Assembly (NCBI GenBank): GCA_946811185.2
Contig: OX328113.1
Span: 17,382,521-17,446,520 of the forward strand
DNA length: 64,000 nt
Source: Hippopus hippopus
Taxonomy: Eukaryota > Mollusca > Bivalvia > Cardiida > Cardiidae
Direction of reading: 5' to 3'
Of this stretch, positions 44,964-59,300 are shown in pieces. A program made the position numbers and the translations under genes. A model generated the notes under the pieces. The model was not told the origin of the DNA and did not search any database. It saw only the letters and a program-made list of their open reading frames with translations. Each line of letters starts with the position of its first letter. Position 1 is the first letter of the stretch.

Positions 44964-45209
44964 AAGCCATGCTCTGTGAAACGTGGGCTTAATGCATCTG
45001 TAAAAGGTATTAACCCATATCAATCTGCAAAAACATGGGTTGAAACTTTTTGCATTTGTTTGAATTTCTGTGTGTTGAAGGACCATTCTACCTTCAGATG
45101 GAGTTGACTGTTTGACTAAATGGATTTTATGGATCAATAATTATGTGATGACTTGGTTGGTATCATAGGGATGCATTAAACCTCCTTTTCCCAGAGCATG
45201 GCTCAAATC
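44964..45209 (+). mobile_element. GAGCCATGCTCTG MITE just after the PRDM15 stop
   Basis: AAGCCATGCTCTGTGAAACG to CCCAGAGCATGGCTCA. On the - strand it starts 40 nt after the PRDM15 stop, so it is probably in the 3'UTR. Confidence 0.78.
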
Positions 45210-45248
45210 TAAATACCCCCCTCAATAAAATTGTCCATGCTTTAGACA

Positions 45249-48200
45249 TTACAGTGTTTCTGTATCATTTTCACTCACTCCTTCCTGAACCACTTGTAAG
45301 ACATCATCAGTTCTACCATCATCAACTGTCTCTTCATTCTGTTCATTTGTCACATTCTCTATCTGTAACATACCACCATCCACTTCTTTTACTGCCGAAA
45401 TATCAACAACATTCAAACCCTCAGTATAATTCACAATCTGTAACTGGTCTGAAGCTCCCATTTGGAGTTGCTGTATGCCATTTATTTCTTGAAGGTCACC
45501 CTGTTGAATATCAACAGGTTCATTCGCTTCAACTTTTATTTGTTGAATTATCTCCCCTGGAGTAATGTCGGTGTTAATGGGATCTGACGACTCAACAATC
45601 TGAAGTATAACTATTTGTCCTTCGCTGCCGTCCAGTGTTTCAAGTGTTTGTGGTAAACCTTGGATATTATTGATGTTTATGGTGCCATCTGTTGTCTGAA
45701 TGAGACCAATTTGTTCATTGACAGATGGCGCTGAAATTGTTCCATCAGCAGGTGGGAGGAGCTGCTCCTGCGCCAGTAAAGCTTGTGGCTGAAGGATGTT
45801 GCCGTCCTGGGGTAGTATAACAGACCCGTCACTAGCGACTGTTATCTGCTGTGCGGGTGCTTCATCAAGTTTAACCGTCCCATCGTCTCTATAAAGCTGA
45901 TATCTTTTTAAGGTACATGTCTCTACAGACATACTCTGTAAAGATTTTACTGCACTTTCTGGTAATTTTACTGCACTTTGCGATAAAAGCCTATTTGGTT
46001 TGTTGTGCTTCAGCAGAGTCGGTACTCTTCGAACTGGTTCAGCTACTGGTTCTTGTTTCATGGCCGCCAATTCATTTACATGTTTCATTAAACTATTCAA
46101 ATAGCCGTCTTGAGATAGCAGATGGCAGTCCTCCTGGTGTTTGCGTTTGTAGTGCCTGACCAAAGTATGTCTGTGACCACATTTTGCGGAGCAGACTCCA
46201 CAGACATAAACGTAACCACTATGATATATTTGTAAATGCCGTTTCAGCTCATATCTACGACAAAACTGTTTTTCACAATACATACAAGCAAGTTTCTCCA
46301 CTATTTTATGTTCCACTTTATGGCGACTAAGCTGATCTGGGAATTTAAAAGCCCGATTACAAATGTAACATTTAAATTTTCTATCTGAAGAATGTCTATA
46401 CATGTGAGCCTTCAAATTTCCTTTTGACTTAAATATTTTTGGACATTCTGTACAAGGGAAACTTTCAACAACAGGACTGTGAAACAGTGAGATATGCATG
46501 TTAAATCCAGTTCTGGACTTGAGCAATTTCCCGCAATCTTGACATTGATACTTATAAATCTTGTAATGAACGCTAGTAATGTGCTCTTTAAGGTAAACAT
46601 CCAAGTGGAAACGCTTCTCGCAATGTGGACAAGGGAAGTTTTTCTCTCCGTGAAGAGTCATGTGCTTCAGTAGATTGCTCCTTGTTGAAAAGGATTTCCC
46701 GCACACTGCACACACATCTTTACTGTCAGAAGTATATAAGATTGTCCGCTCTTCCTGGTTTTCAGCCTCGCATGTATGATCACGTGCTTCTGATTTCATT
46801 CGGAATCGCTTCTCGCAGGCAGAACATTGATATCTCATGCATCCATGTGATTTGATGTGTTTGTCTAAACTCTGTTGATTTTTGAATAACCTAGAACATG
46901 TCTGGCAAGAAAAACTTTCTGGGTTGTTTGAACAATCGTGATTTGATAATGTTCCAACCTTTACAAACCTTCTCAAGCAATGACTGCATTGGTAGGGATG
47001 TGTGTGTGAGAGAGCATGCTCCCGAAACAACTTCACACTGTTAAACATTTCCCCGCATCTCTCACATCTCCCCTGTCCTAATAGTTTAATTGCTCCCATG
47101 GTCTGGCAAGTCAGTAAATGGCTTTCTAATTCTTCTTGGGATGGTAAACTTTTTCCACAATGTGAGCATGCATGCAGTTTTTTATGAATTAAAGAATGTT
47201 GTTTCAGGTAATGTAGAGACTGGAAGGACTTTGGACATTTTCCACAACTGTATCGACCTAAACCAGACTCTTCCGATCTTCCCTCTCTGCATTTATGCTC
47301 ATCTAAGTCCTCTTTTGAATTGAATCGACAACCACAAGTTGAACACTGTACTAATGTGCACTGCTCCATGTGTTTTCTCCTACCAGATGCTGTTGAAAAA
47401 ACACGTAGGCATAGATCACAGTGCAATATTTTCATCTTTTCTGCCTCACTTGGACAGCATTTCAACACATGCTTTTGCATTGAGTCCTTTCTGGAAAATG
47501 TTTTTAGACAAACTCTACAACTAAACATATCTGTGTGCATGACCATGTGTCGGTATAAATACTGGGCTGTTTTGAATTCTTGATGACAAATATCACACGC
47601 AAAAGGTCCCTCATGTGATTCATCAAGTTTTGGCTTATCAGCTTTCTTTCCTTTTTGAGCAGCTTTATTTGGTTTGTTGTTTGTGGTCGGTTTAGACCCA
47701 GATGATTGGGATTTTGATTCAGTCTCATTAAAAAGGTCACTCTGCAGTACTGGATCATGACTTGCAGCATGCTTGTTAGCCTCTAGCTCATTGTCAAACT
47801 TAACAAAACAAACAGTGCAGGTATACATCCCATTTTCTTCATCAAGTTTTATAAATTGTTCTTTCTGTAATATCGAATCACCAATTTCATTTTCATTATT
47901 GAAACTGACTTCTTTTAGGTCAAAACTGGATTCTGTAGATTTTTCTAATGTACTGGTTTCATCATCATTTTTTGACTTTGTTTTATCTCCTTCATTGTTT
48001 AAATTGTTATTTCCTACTGCACCATTTGAGTCTGTTTCATTGTTTGAATTCAACCTTTCAACAGCAATTGTAATCACTATTTTATCATTATCCATAATAT
48101 TGACTTCTTTTGTTTTATTTTTATCTGCATTATTAGTACTTGTTTTGTCATATGTACTTGTAACATTATCCATAGTATTGACTTCTTTTGTTTTATTTTT

Positions 48201-49060
48201 ATCTGCATTATTAGTACTTGTACTTGTTTTATCATATGTACTTGTAACATTATCTGTACTCTTTTCATTTTCATTTGTATCCCCTTTATTTGAAGTGTTA
48301 TCTGTATCTGTATAACCATCTGCTCTTCCAACAGTTTGGATTTCAAGACTGTCCTTTCTCGTTTCACCAGCATTTTCACTTACCTCATCTTCTGCCTTGA
48401 CCTCCAGACCATCGTTCTGTCCTGCCTCAGTTGTATCCAGATTTGCAGGATGATTGGGCTCCTTTTCATCTCCATTTTGATCTTTATTCTCTGCCACTGT
48501 TACATTCAATTCATGTTGCTCTTTTTGATTTCCAGCTGTTGCATCAACTTGATTCACTTTTTTTGGCCTCCCTCTCTTTTTCTTCTCATTACCAACATTT
48601 GAAGGCAGTCGGGGATCAGTAGCATGTTGTTCACTAGTAGGTTCATCAACACTGGAAACATCAGGTTGCTCTATTTTTACTTTACTGACAATATAATCTT
48701 TCATCAAATGTCTGTTTGTACCTTTCATACTTCTTCTTGGTTGTAGTCTGCGACTGGAAGATGATGGTTGGCTTGCTGGGGAATAGTCAATGTCTTTTTT
48801 ATCATCAGTCTCTTCTTCTATCTTCACTCCTTTTGATGCTGTATCATCACCAGCAAGATCAAAATCACCCTTATCTCCATCTATCATCTTATCATAATCT
48901 TCACTGACTGCAGCATTTTGAACATTGGTGGTATCATTAACAGCGGATGTATATGGTTCTAAGACATCCTCATTAATATCTGTGCCTGTGTATTCATCAT
49001 CTAGTTGCTTGTTCTTACGAGGTCTTCCTCTTGGTCTTTTGGTGATTGGTTCAAGGGTAT
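45249..49060 (-). CDS. PRDM15: PRDM15 exon 7 (AT-hooks, linker, 18 C2H2 fingers, tail)
   Basis: Acceptor TCTTGAACAG. Starts TLEPITKRPRGRPRKNKQ, followed by a long acidic linker with an in-frame duplicated block (48093-48254), then fingers from YTCTVCFVKF to YVCGVCSAKCG. A few fingers use HC or CC-type ends (e.g. KHVLKCC, DEHKC), as in other PRDM15 proteins. Stop at 45249. Confidence 0.95.
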
Positions 49061-52000
49061 CTGTTCAAGATAAAAGTCTTTTTTAACTCTTTACCAAACG
49101 ACAAAACAAGAAGACAAATTTAATGTGGCTCAAATGTTGAGATTTGTGTTTGAAAGGCTAGAAAATAGTGTGGGAACTGGAGAAAATGCTGGTACCAGCA
49201 TTTTTTCCTTTTCTCACAATGATTTCGAAAGCCTGTTTCTTCAGGATCGTTAAAAGTCGGGAGTGTGTGGTAAAGGATTAAGTCTTTTCCACATGACAAA
49301 AATGAAAACTGTTCAATATTGAAAGCATTTGCAGATGAAGATTTAAATGTGGCTCAAATTATGGAATTTGACTTCAATAGGGTAGAAAAGATTGTGGAAA
49401 AAGGAGACAATCTTGGTTACCAGCATTTTCTCCTTTTTGAAAGCCTTCTTCCTCAGGGTCATTAAAACTTATGATTGTATGGTAAAGGGTAAACTCTTTT
49501 CCAGGCTACAAAATATTAGACTCACCCATATTTACCCTATTTCTAACAATGCTGATTTTAAATGACCCTACAGATATCCTGATTTTAAATGACCCTATAG
49601 AAAAAAACTAGAAAACATTGTGGAAAAAAGAAGAAAAAGCTGGAAACCAGCATTTTCTCTTTTTCCAACAATGTTTCTACCCTTCAACAAATGAATTTCA
49701 ATTTTTAAGTCATATTTATTTGGTAGTCTACAAATGCTTTAAATCTGGATAAGCCTAAAAAAGAGTTAAAAGCATTTGCAAAGCACATATTTGTGACTCC
49801 AATAATGGGATTTGTCTCTGAAATCATAAAAAGCAGTGTGGGAAAAGGTGAAAATGCTGGTAACCAGCATTTTCTCCTTTTCCCACAGTGTTTTTTTCCA
49901 TATCTAAGACAAACCAAATCATTGGAACAATAATTAATTTGTTGTCTGCAAAGACTCTGGATATCGGCTAGTTGAAAACTTTGTCTTTAGTAAAGGCCCA
50001 GTAGTAGCCAAATGTAAACAATGCAGGAGTTAAAATTCCAAGATTTATCTTGTTTTGCTGGGAGATGGCTAAGAGGGAAAGCAGCCAGGGGTTTGGGAAG
50101 AATATTGTGTGAAATACTTGTAAAACAAACTCGGGATAAGCATGAATAGGTGCACTGGCCACAGTAATATAACTGAAATAATTTTGAAAACACTGTTAAT
50201 CAACCTACAAACAAACATCTCAGCCAATTCAGTTGCTCAATCCAGAATTAGAATTGAAATAAAGCAACAGCAGAATATAAAAAGCTAACACCAAGCTCCA
50301 GTAACGCAGTCAGTAGCGTACAGGATTTGAACAGAGGTTCGCTGGTTCCAATCCCAAGCTGCACCACTTCCTTTCTGAGGATTGATAATAATCATTGCAA
50401 CAGGATTCAATTCTCTCTCACCACTGATCATTGTTTTGATCATAGTTATGTGGGAAAGCAGCCAGTGGCTAAAGGATAAAGAAAAGTGAAAAGAATATTG
50501 TGTGAAGTCCTGGTAAAAGAAACTCCAGGAAAGCATGGATAAGTGCAATGGATGCCGCCCATTCAACGTTATACAATCAATCAAAAGCTGACCAAAAAGC
50601 CCAAACCTGTAATAGGGTGTATCCTCGGTCTTCCTCTTTTCCGTGTTTTAGTCAAAACAGTTTTAGTGCCCGAAATCACGTGTTCTCTCAGATGGTGTAC
50701 CATTGATGTTTGTGATGCAAAACAACTCCCACATCTTGGACAGTAAAACGCTTTTTTTACTTCTCCTCTTTTTTCTTGCTCAACCTAAATAAAAATATGT
50801 TAAGAAAAATGAAAATAAGATTTTCATACTTCCAGCCCCTTCTTTTTGATCTTCATTATCTCAAGCTGAGCCGAGCCCCTTCTTTTTGATCTTCATTATC
50901 TCAAGCTGAGCCGGACTAAGTTGGTTATAATGCTTTAACATGGAAATACAGAGTTTGTGGATTACTGGTTTCTGATAGTTATCATTTCTAGAATAACATC
51001 ATTGAAAACCATTCAAATGTCTTTTGGCAAAATCCAGTCACATGTTTTGAAAGTCTATTCTTTCTACCCTTACTCTTTGACAAAGAGTTAACTCTGATTT
51101 ATCTATGTTTTATAAATACTTCGATCCATGGCATAAAATCTTGATAAGCCCCTGTAAGGTGTGGTAGATGAATATGTGTACAGCATAGAAGCAGAAACAA
51201 AAAATTGCTCATGATGAGCAATATTTCCTTTTGCAACAATATTTCCTTAGGCAGACTGCTGCAAGACAACACGGTTAAGGATAACAAAAGCACCACATGC
51301 CCGGTGCCAAAGCTCAGATGCAGTTGTTTTTTGAAATAGACTGATTTACAGTGAAAATTCTGAGTTGAAAAAAGGGAATACCTGTGTCAAAGAAACTTTG
51401 ATGGTTACCTCCCCCGCAGAATGAGTTCCCCTTTTGATAGTTGAAATCTAGTCCAAGTTTACAATAAATATCTTTAGTAATGACAGAGATATGATAAGAT
51501 AACAAAGTTTTATCCACAATGACAATGCAGCAATGACGACAGGGCTATGACAATAAGTGGACATTTTCTTCGAAAACAGCCTAGCAGAACATGCAGAGAG
51601 CACTCACCGCACTAGGAGAGACCTTCTGCACCTGGTGTAAATGCGGCAAGTTCTGTGTTACACGATCAGCCAACGGTTCTACAACCAAGTCAGTAGGTAA
51701 TGGCTCAATTCTGTGTCCAAGTAAGGCTGAAATTTAATTAAACTTGTCACAAAACGTGACTAAACATCCCATTGCAAAGTCTTCCTATAGAGGGAACACA
51801 TATTTAAACCTAACACACATTCCATACACAAATGCCCGTCTCATTTTAACCCTTTACCGCAAAATCTCGAGTGTTCATGACCCTGACAAATAAGGCTTCT
51901 GAAAACATGGGAAAAAAGAAAAAGCTGGTAACCAGCATTTTTTTTACTTTTCCCACAATGATTTTTACCCTTCTATACACAAATTTCAATGTCTGAGTCA

Positions 52001-55000
52001 CTTTTATTTTGTTATTGAAAATGCTTTAAAGTCTAATGAAATTTTTGTTGTTTGGTACAGTGACGGAGAGATAATTTGTCATTGCTTGAAAGCAGACATC
52101 TGACAGATAGCCTTGTTTCTGATCAAGAGGTTCAACACCATGTCAGCTAAACTTTGGGTGGAGTTTGCCACTCCAATACAATGTGGATGTCAATATGCCA
52201 GTTGTACTAAAATTGAACAAATTCTTGCTTGTCTTGAGAGCTGAACTACAAGTATGTGGTAAATGCATAAAAAGGCTTTTTCCCATTGTAAGATTAGTGT
52301 CAATGTCAACATTATTTTGAACAAAATAAGTAATTCAGTGAAATATAACAGATTATCTATAGACTATCAAATTCAAGTTTCATCTTTCATTTGCTTCAGT
52401 CTAGCTGATTAATCAAAAATAAATAAAGTCTGATTTTACCTTTTTTTTTTAAACATAAAATGCTCATTATGTAAAGACTTTTATATTGATTTTTATGTAA
52501 AAGGGTCATTATGTAAAGTTTTTTATATTGATTTTTATGTAAAAGGGTCATTATGTAAAAACTTTTATCTTAATTTTTTTGTAAAAGGCTCATTACGTGA
52601 AGACAGACTTTTATCTTGATTTTTATGTAAAAGGCTCATTATGTAAAGACTTTTATCTTGATTTTTCTATAAAAGGCTCATTATGTAAAGACAATCTAAA
52701 CAGAGACCATTATACATCATGACCATTATACATGCAAAATGTACACATTGATAAACAAAATTAACAATAGGTCCATTATGAATGGGTTTATATGGATTCA
52801 CCAGTATTGGGCTTGAGCTTTACAGTGCCTTGTTCCAGGCAATTTCCTCTGCACACCCCAATAGGATCAAATCTAGGCATAATGGATTAAATATCTAGTG
52901 CTCATACTACTGTGACATTTGTGGATTCGTTTGAAAAACCAAATGTAATAGAAGAATGAACGAGCAATGTCGCTGAAATGATATCCCCCACCGAAAAATA
53001 TACTTGACCGTGTAACTTAAAATCACTCCCAGTCAGCCGTTTTTCATCGAATCAAAAAAAAAAAAAAAAAAAAAAGTGTAGTATCGGTGAAATGGGTTAT
53101 TGCATACACGTATAAAGTTTCATGAAATTCCGTCCAATGGTATTGGAGATATTCTCCCAGACGGACGGACAACGCTAAAACTATATCCCTCCGCCTTCGG
53201 CAGGGGATAAAAAGTAATCCTTTACCGAGCTATCACATTTTTTGATGACCTTAAGGAAGATGGCCTTTGAAAACAATGTGAGAAAAGGAGAAAATGCTGG
53301 TAACTAGCATTTTCTCCTTTTCTCACATTGTTTTCTTTTCTTTCCCTCCTCCATCATTTGAGACACCATTCATGAATTGTCTAAAAATGCTTTCAATATG
53401 GCAATTCCAAATATTTGTCATGTGGTAAAGACTTAACCTTTTACCACATAATCCCAAGTTTTAATGATCCTGAGGTGGTAACCAGAATTCTTTTCCTTTT
53501 CCCACTATGTTTTCTTCCCTTTTTGAAATAAGTTTCATCACTTGGGCCATACTAAAGTTGCTGTCTGCAAATGCTTTCAATTGGGGAAGTCTAAATTTTT
53601 GTCATGTGGTAAACGGTTAAAGGAAGAAAAACAAGAGCACCCCACATGCAGGTAGAAACACATGGCTTCAGTTAATAGGCCATGTTTGATGGGAAAGAGG
53701 GGCATAACTAAGTAAAAACATTTTGAGGGTAATCTGCTCTTCAGGTTAACTCTTTACCACACAATCCCGACTTTTAACGACCCTGAGAAAGAAGCCTATA
53801 GAAAACATTGTGGGAAAAGGAGAAAATGCTGGTAACCAGCATTTTCTCCTTTTCCCACAATATTTTCTACTCTATCAAAGTCAGAAATCATCATATTACC
53901 AAGATTTAATTTGTTGTCTGCAGATGTTTTGAATTTGGTCCAGTCCAAAAATTTGTCCTTTGGTAAAGAGTTAAGATTTTTTTCTTTTATAGTTGAAAAT
54001 AAATCCAAGTTTTAAGTAAATATCTTCAGTAATGACAAATTTATCTTGAATGAAAGTGAAGGATTATCCATGATGATGATGAAAGTGTAAGGGCTATGAC
54101 AATATCTTACTATTTTTTTTGACAAGAGGACCATGATGGCCCTGAAGTTACTCACTAGAGTCTTTTGACCAAACATGACCCATTTTCAATCTCTTTCGAG
54201 ATATTATAACAAACATTCTACCAAGCTTTCATCAAGAAAAATATTTTGACCAAGTTTCATGAGTATTGAAAATGTGGCCTCAAGGGCATACACAAGGTTT
54301 TTCTAAGATTTGACCTAGTGACCTAGTTTTTGACCCTACCTGACCTATTTTCTAACTGGTCAGAGAAATCATTAAGACAAACATTCTCACCAACTTTCAA
54401 GAGTTTCGGACTGAAAATGTGGCCTCTAGAGTGTACACAAGGTTTTTCTAAGATTTGACCAAGTGACCTAGTTTTTAACCCTACATGACCCATTTTCAAA
54501 CTTGTCCAAGATATTATCAAGACAAACATTCTGACCAACTTCCAAGAGTTTTGGACTGAAAATGTGGCCTCTAGAGTGTACACAAGGTATGTCTAAGATT
54601 TGACCTAGTGACCTAGTTTTTGACCCAACATGATCCATTTTTCGAACTCATCCAAGATATCATCAAGACAAACATTCTGACCAACTTTCAAGAGTTTTGG
54701 ACTGAAAATGTGCCCTCTAGAGCGTACACAAAGTATTTCTAAGATTTGACCTAGTGACAAAGTTTCTGAACTGACATAACCCATTTTCGAACTCGTCCGA
54801 GATATCATCAAGACAAACATTCTTACAAAGTTTCTTGAGTATCGGACTGAAAGTGTGGTCTCTAGAGCGTACACAAGGTAAAGTTCATGACGCACGACGG
54901 ACGACGGACACAAAAGCTCACCTTGAGCACTTCATGCTCAGGTGAGCTAAAAACAGCTCAGTTAAAAAATGACTTTTCCATTTAGATATACCTCGACTAA

Positions 55001-56343
55001 TGCCATCTGGTTTGACTGGTTTACTCAGTTTTCTTGCATATGAAGCGGTGTACCAGACTTGTAACTCTTCCCCTGGGTAAATAGTTCGTGTCGTATTGTA
55101 GTATATGTTAGTACCCAGCTGATAAGCCATACAATTCTGTGACTCTTCATTGACAGCAGGACGAACTAAAGACAGCCAGTTGCACTCATTTTCATCAGTG
55201 GTGTCCAAACACACAGTGTTCCCATCTATTGCCACCAGCTAATGTTAGGAGGGAAAAAAGCTGATTAAATGATTTAACCCTTTATCACACAATCCCTAGT
55301 TTTAATGACTCTGAAAAAAAAGGGGGGGTTAAGAAATAATTGTGGAAAAAGGACCAAATGCTGGTAAACAGCATTTTGTCCTATTCCCTCAGTGTTTTCT
55401 ACCCTTTCAAAAACAAACCTCATCAACTGAGCCACAATTATTTTGTCATCTGCAACTGCTTTCAATTTGGACCAGTCTGAAATTTTGTCATTTGGTAAAG
55501 AGTTAATAGTGTTTTACGTCATTTACAACATAAGTTGAAAGGAGAAGCAGCATTTTCCCTTCTTCCCACAATGTTTTCTACTTTCAGTTAAAATTCCCTT
55601 TATCTAAGGTACATTCAATTTGTTGTCTTCAACTGCAATCAAGTTGGACAAGTCTAAAACTGTGTCATCTGGTAAAGAGTTAAAATGGAGTGTATACTGA
55701 TTAACAAGAATTTACAAGGATTTTTTCCACTTCACATTTGTTTTAGAAGGCAGATTCAGCCACGCTCTAGCAAAAAGAGGTTTAATGCATCTCCATGGTG
55801 CATTATACCAAGCAAGTCATCATATCAACATGAAACCATAAAATCTGTTTTGTCTAACAACCAGCTGATTTAGGAGGTAGAGTAGTCCTTTGACATTAAG
55901 AAAATGGACGAAAGGAAAACATTTCATCCAGGACAGCCTGCACAGACTTTGCAGGCTGAACTGGGTCAATACCTTTTGCAGATGCATTAAACCCCCTCTT
56001 AACAGAACATGGCTCAATCATATTACCAAACAGATCTAGTTTCTATAGGTCTAGAAATCTGAAACATCAGAAATATTCTTGTACCTTTAAAGTAAAAAAA
56101 CCAGTATCATCAAAAACATGGGTTGTTCTCTTAGCTTCAAAGGGACCTAACTGTGTCCTGGCTGATATTATCTCCCTTGCAATTACACCCACTGTGCCAA
56201 TTTTGTTGTCAGATACTTCTAAACTACTGGGTAAAGTTAATCTGGCCCTATGTGAAACAGAAATAGACCAATGAAAGTTTAATAACACAAAATTACATCT
56301 GAATAATATCTGTATGATAGGCTTTCTGTATGACAATCTTCGG

Positions 56344-56387
<44 letters not shown>

Positions 56388-59300
56388 TTTGTTTGTTTTT
56401 TTTCTTACCAGGCCAGCCATGTTTTAGTTAATCAGTGGTAACGATTTATATATACATGTACATGTTTCCTGAATTTTTTCACAACTGTTCCATCAAATGG
56501 TATGTAAATTGAGAACTGGTATTTGCTAAACTGACAACTTGTATTTGCTGTCCCAACAAAGCTTGGTGCCTTGCTGAACAGCCACAGTGCTCTCAATAAG
56601 CGGACGTCGACGTATATTACGTCCAAATTTTGAGAAAAAACGTCGGCATTTTGAAAGTCAGACGTTTTTTTTACGTCCAGATTTTGACAAAAACGTCCGA
56701 GAATTTCATCCTGGACGTTTTTTCAAAAAACAATGCATAAAGGGTTTGACGCGTGTGGAAAACTTTGATAACGCCTATTTGATGTAAGGAAGGCGCTTTA
56801 CAAAGAGTTTCAAATCATGGTAAAGCGTTTCGGTGATCCGGATTATGGTGTAGAGATGACAATTACACATATGCGATTGTTTATCTAATTTATGACCGGA
56901 TTATGGTAAGTGCTTAATTGGTTGGTCAATTATGATCGGCAAGTAATCAACCGTCTTTAATTTGACTGCAGCTGTAGAAATTAACGGATTATTGCAATTA
57001 ATGAGACGCACAATCGAAGATCGGGGAATCTTGTTTGTTTGCAAACATGCAACATGAAAGAAATCGAAATAATCGAGTAATATCAATTATTTGTCCAACT
57101 CTTTAAAAATCGGCAGATTATAATTTCGATATGCATTTTTTGTGGAAATTATGCAGCGCAATTTGGCAAGTTTCTTTAAAAAAATCATCGTGCGACGTGA
57201 CCGTCGTTACGAAGGAAACCACGTCTATCCGAGGTACATGTACATCTCTTCCAAAAACCACTAAGAAACTGAAAGAAATTCATACACATAAAAAAATTCA
57301 AGATAGATGGTTTACCTTTTGCAATTGAATTATCATTATTACAGTTATGAAACAGTGATTTGCTTATTTAGTCTTAATACCGTGGTTCCATCATTGCCAG
57401 CAACTCACAGATTATAATTCGTGATTTTAATTTGTTTTGATTACTTGCTGATCATAATTGACCAATGAATTAAACACTTACCATATAATCAGTGTTGTTA
57501 TAGATATATATACATTTTTAACCCTATTTTATGGTTATTCTAAGGACATGTCTTTCTGATTAAAACTTTATTCGTCATCTGCAAATGCTTTCAATGTGGA
57601 CAGGTCTGGAGTTTTGTTGTTTGGTAAAGACTTAAAATTTTAGGCTTCTAAAGTTCTTGAATAGAGACAAGGAAATCTCACATAGACTGGATACTTAGAG
57701 TAATCACAACATAGGGTTTGAAAATAGGATTGGACATTCCTCGACACAAAATAAATCTAAGCCTATGACCACATTGACCGATGCAGAAAAAAAATTCCTG
57801 ATTTTTTAAAAAAATTCCTAAAATTTGAACATGGAATTACAAAAATTCCTGAAATGGGCCCTTATTGAGAGCACTGCAGCCATCACTACCATTTCTGTTT
57901 AAACCTTCTGTTCAACCCTTTACCACACAGTCCCCAGTTATAATGACCCTGGTGTTCTGTGGCTTTTGAAACATTTTTGGGAAAAGGAGAAAATCTTCGT
58001 AACCAGCATTTTCTCCTTTTCAGGCCATGCAATATTTTCTGCCCTTTCAAAGTCAAATCCAAACATTTGAGCCAAATACAAGTAGTCATCTGCAAATGCT
58101 TTCAAATTGGACAAGTCTAAAATTTTGCTGTATGGTATTGAGCTAAAGGTAGTTTTAGTGTGTGTTCTCTAATATTGTTTTCAGAAGCATGTGACCCATG
58201 TAACAGTGGCCAGTGCAGCTATCCACATGTACTTTCTGTGACCAATCACCATTATTAGGCACAATACTCTTTCCAAGTAACCAGCTGTTTTCTTACAAGA
58301 ACAAAGCCAAAGCTATTTTCAGCGATGAGAGTGGAATTCATTATCATTAATAATTATCGTCAAGCCTGGACACACTTTAGCCATGTTAAGATCTAAAGTC
58401 AAAACCACAGGACAAGTAAGCTACCAATAATACTCTGGGGCTTACCCTGTTACCAGACAAAAAAGTACTAGGTTCATCCATGCTGAAAGGATTTGACACC
58501 AACAAATTACAGTAAATGTAGCTCGATTAGTGGAACTTGTCTTACTTACAAGCATTTTCTCCCTTTTCTAAAATGTTTTCAAGAGCTTTAGTCCTCATTG
58601 GCATGGCAACAATGAATCACTCACCTCAGTGATTAGAATATCATTTCCAAAACATATGTATACCTGGTAACATATCCGCCTAACCCTGCATCCACAGGGA
58701 TTTCACCTAACTCAGGGCAAAGTTCAGTGGGATGATCCTCCCCACACACATCACAACCTATAAAATATAACAACCAACTTACAAACAGTTACTTTACTGT
58801 TGAATACAGTGTTGTTTTACATTAGTACATGTATGTACATAAAGTTCAATGCCCATGACCATTCAGAACTGGTACTTTTCCCATCATGTTATCCTGAAAC
58901 CTGCTGGCAAGTGTTAGAGCTACCACACAAATCTTGAAAGCTGGGAAAATAACATTACTGCCCTTGTTTTACACACATTAGGGTCATGTTAAAAAGTTTA
59001 AGACGACCCTAAAAGGACTTGAACCCGTAATCTCAAACTCTTGGAGACAAACCATATGACCTGTAGACCATGGAGACAGTAGTCTACACTGTGCACTTCT
59101 TTAGCCCAATATCAACTGCAGAAAAACTCTTATCATCTTTTATCATACCACGATAGAGAATTTCTCAATTTGCCACAGTGAATGACGTCACAAGTGTTAA
59201 ATGAGCCATGCTCTGGCAAAAGGGGGTTTAATGCATCTCCGTGATGCATTGTACTAAGCAAGATATTACATAATTATAGATATATAAATCTATAGATCTA

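Noticed and set aside
45254..48907. Many + strand frames opposite PRDM15 exon 7
   Set aside because: Shadows of the conserved zinc-finger frame on the - strand.
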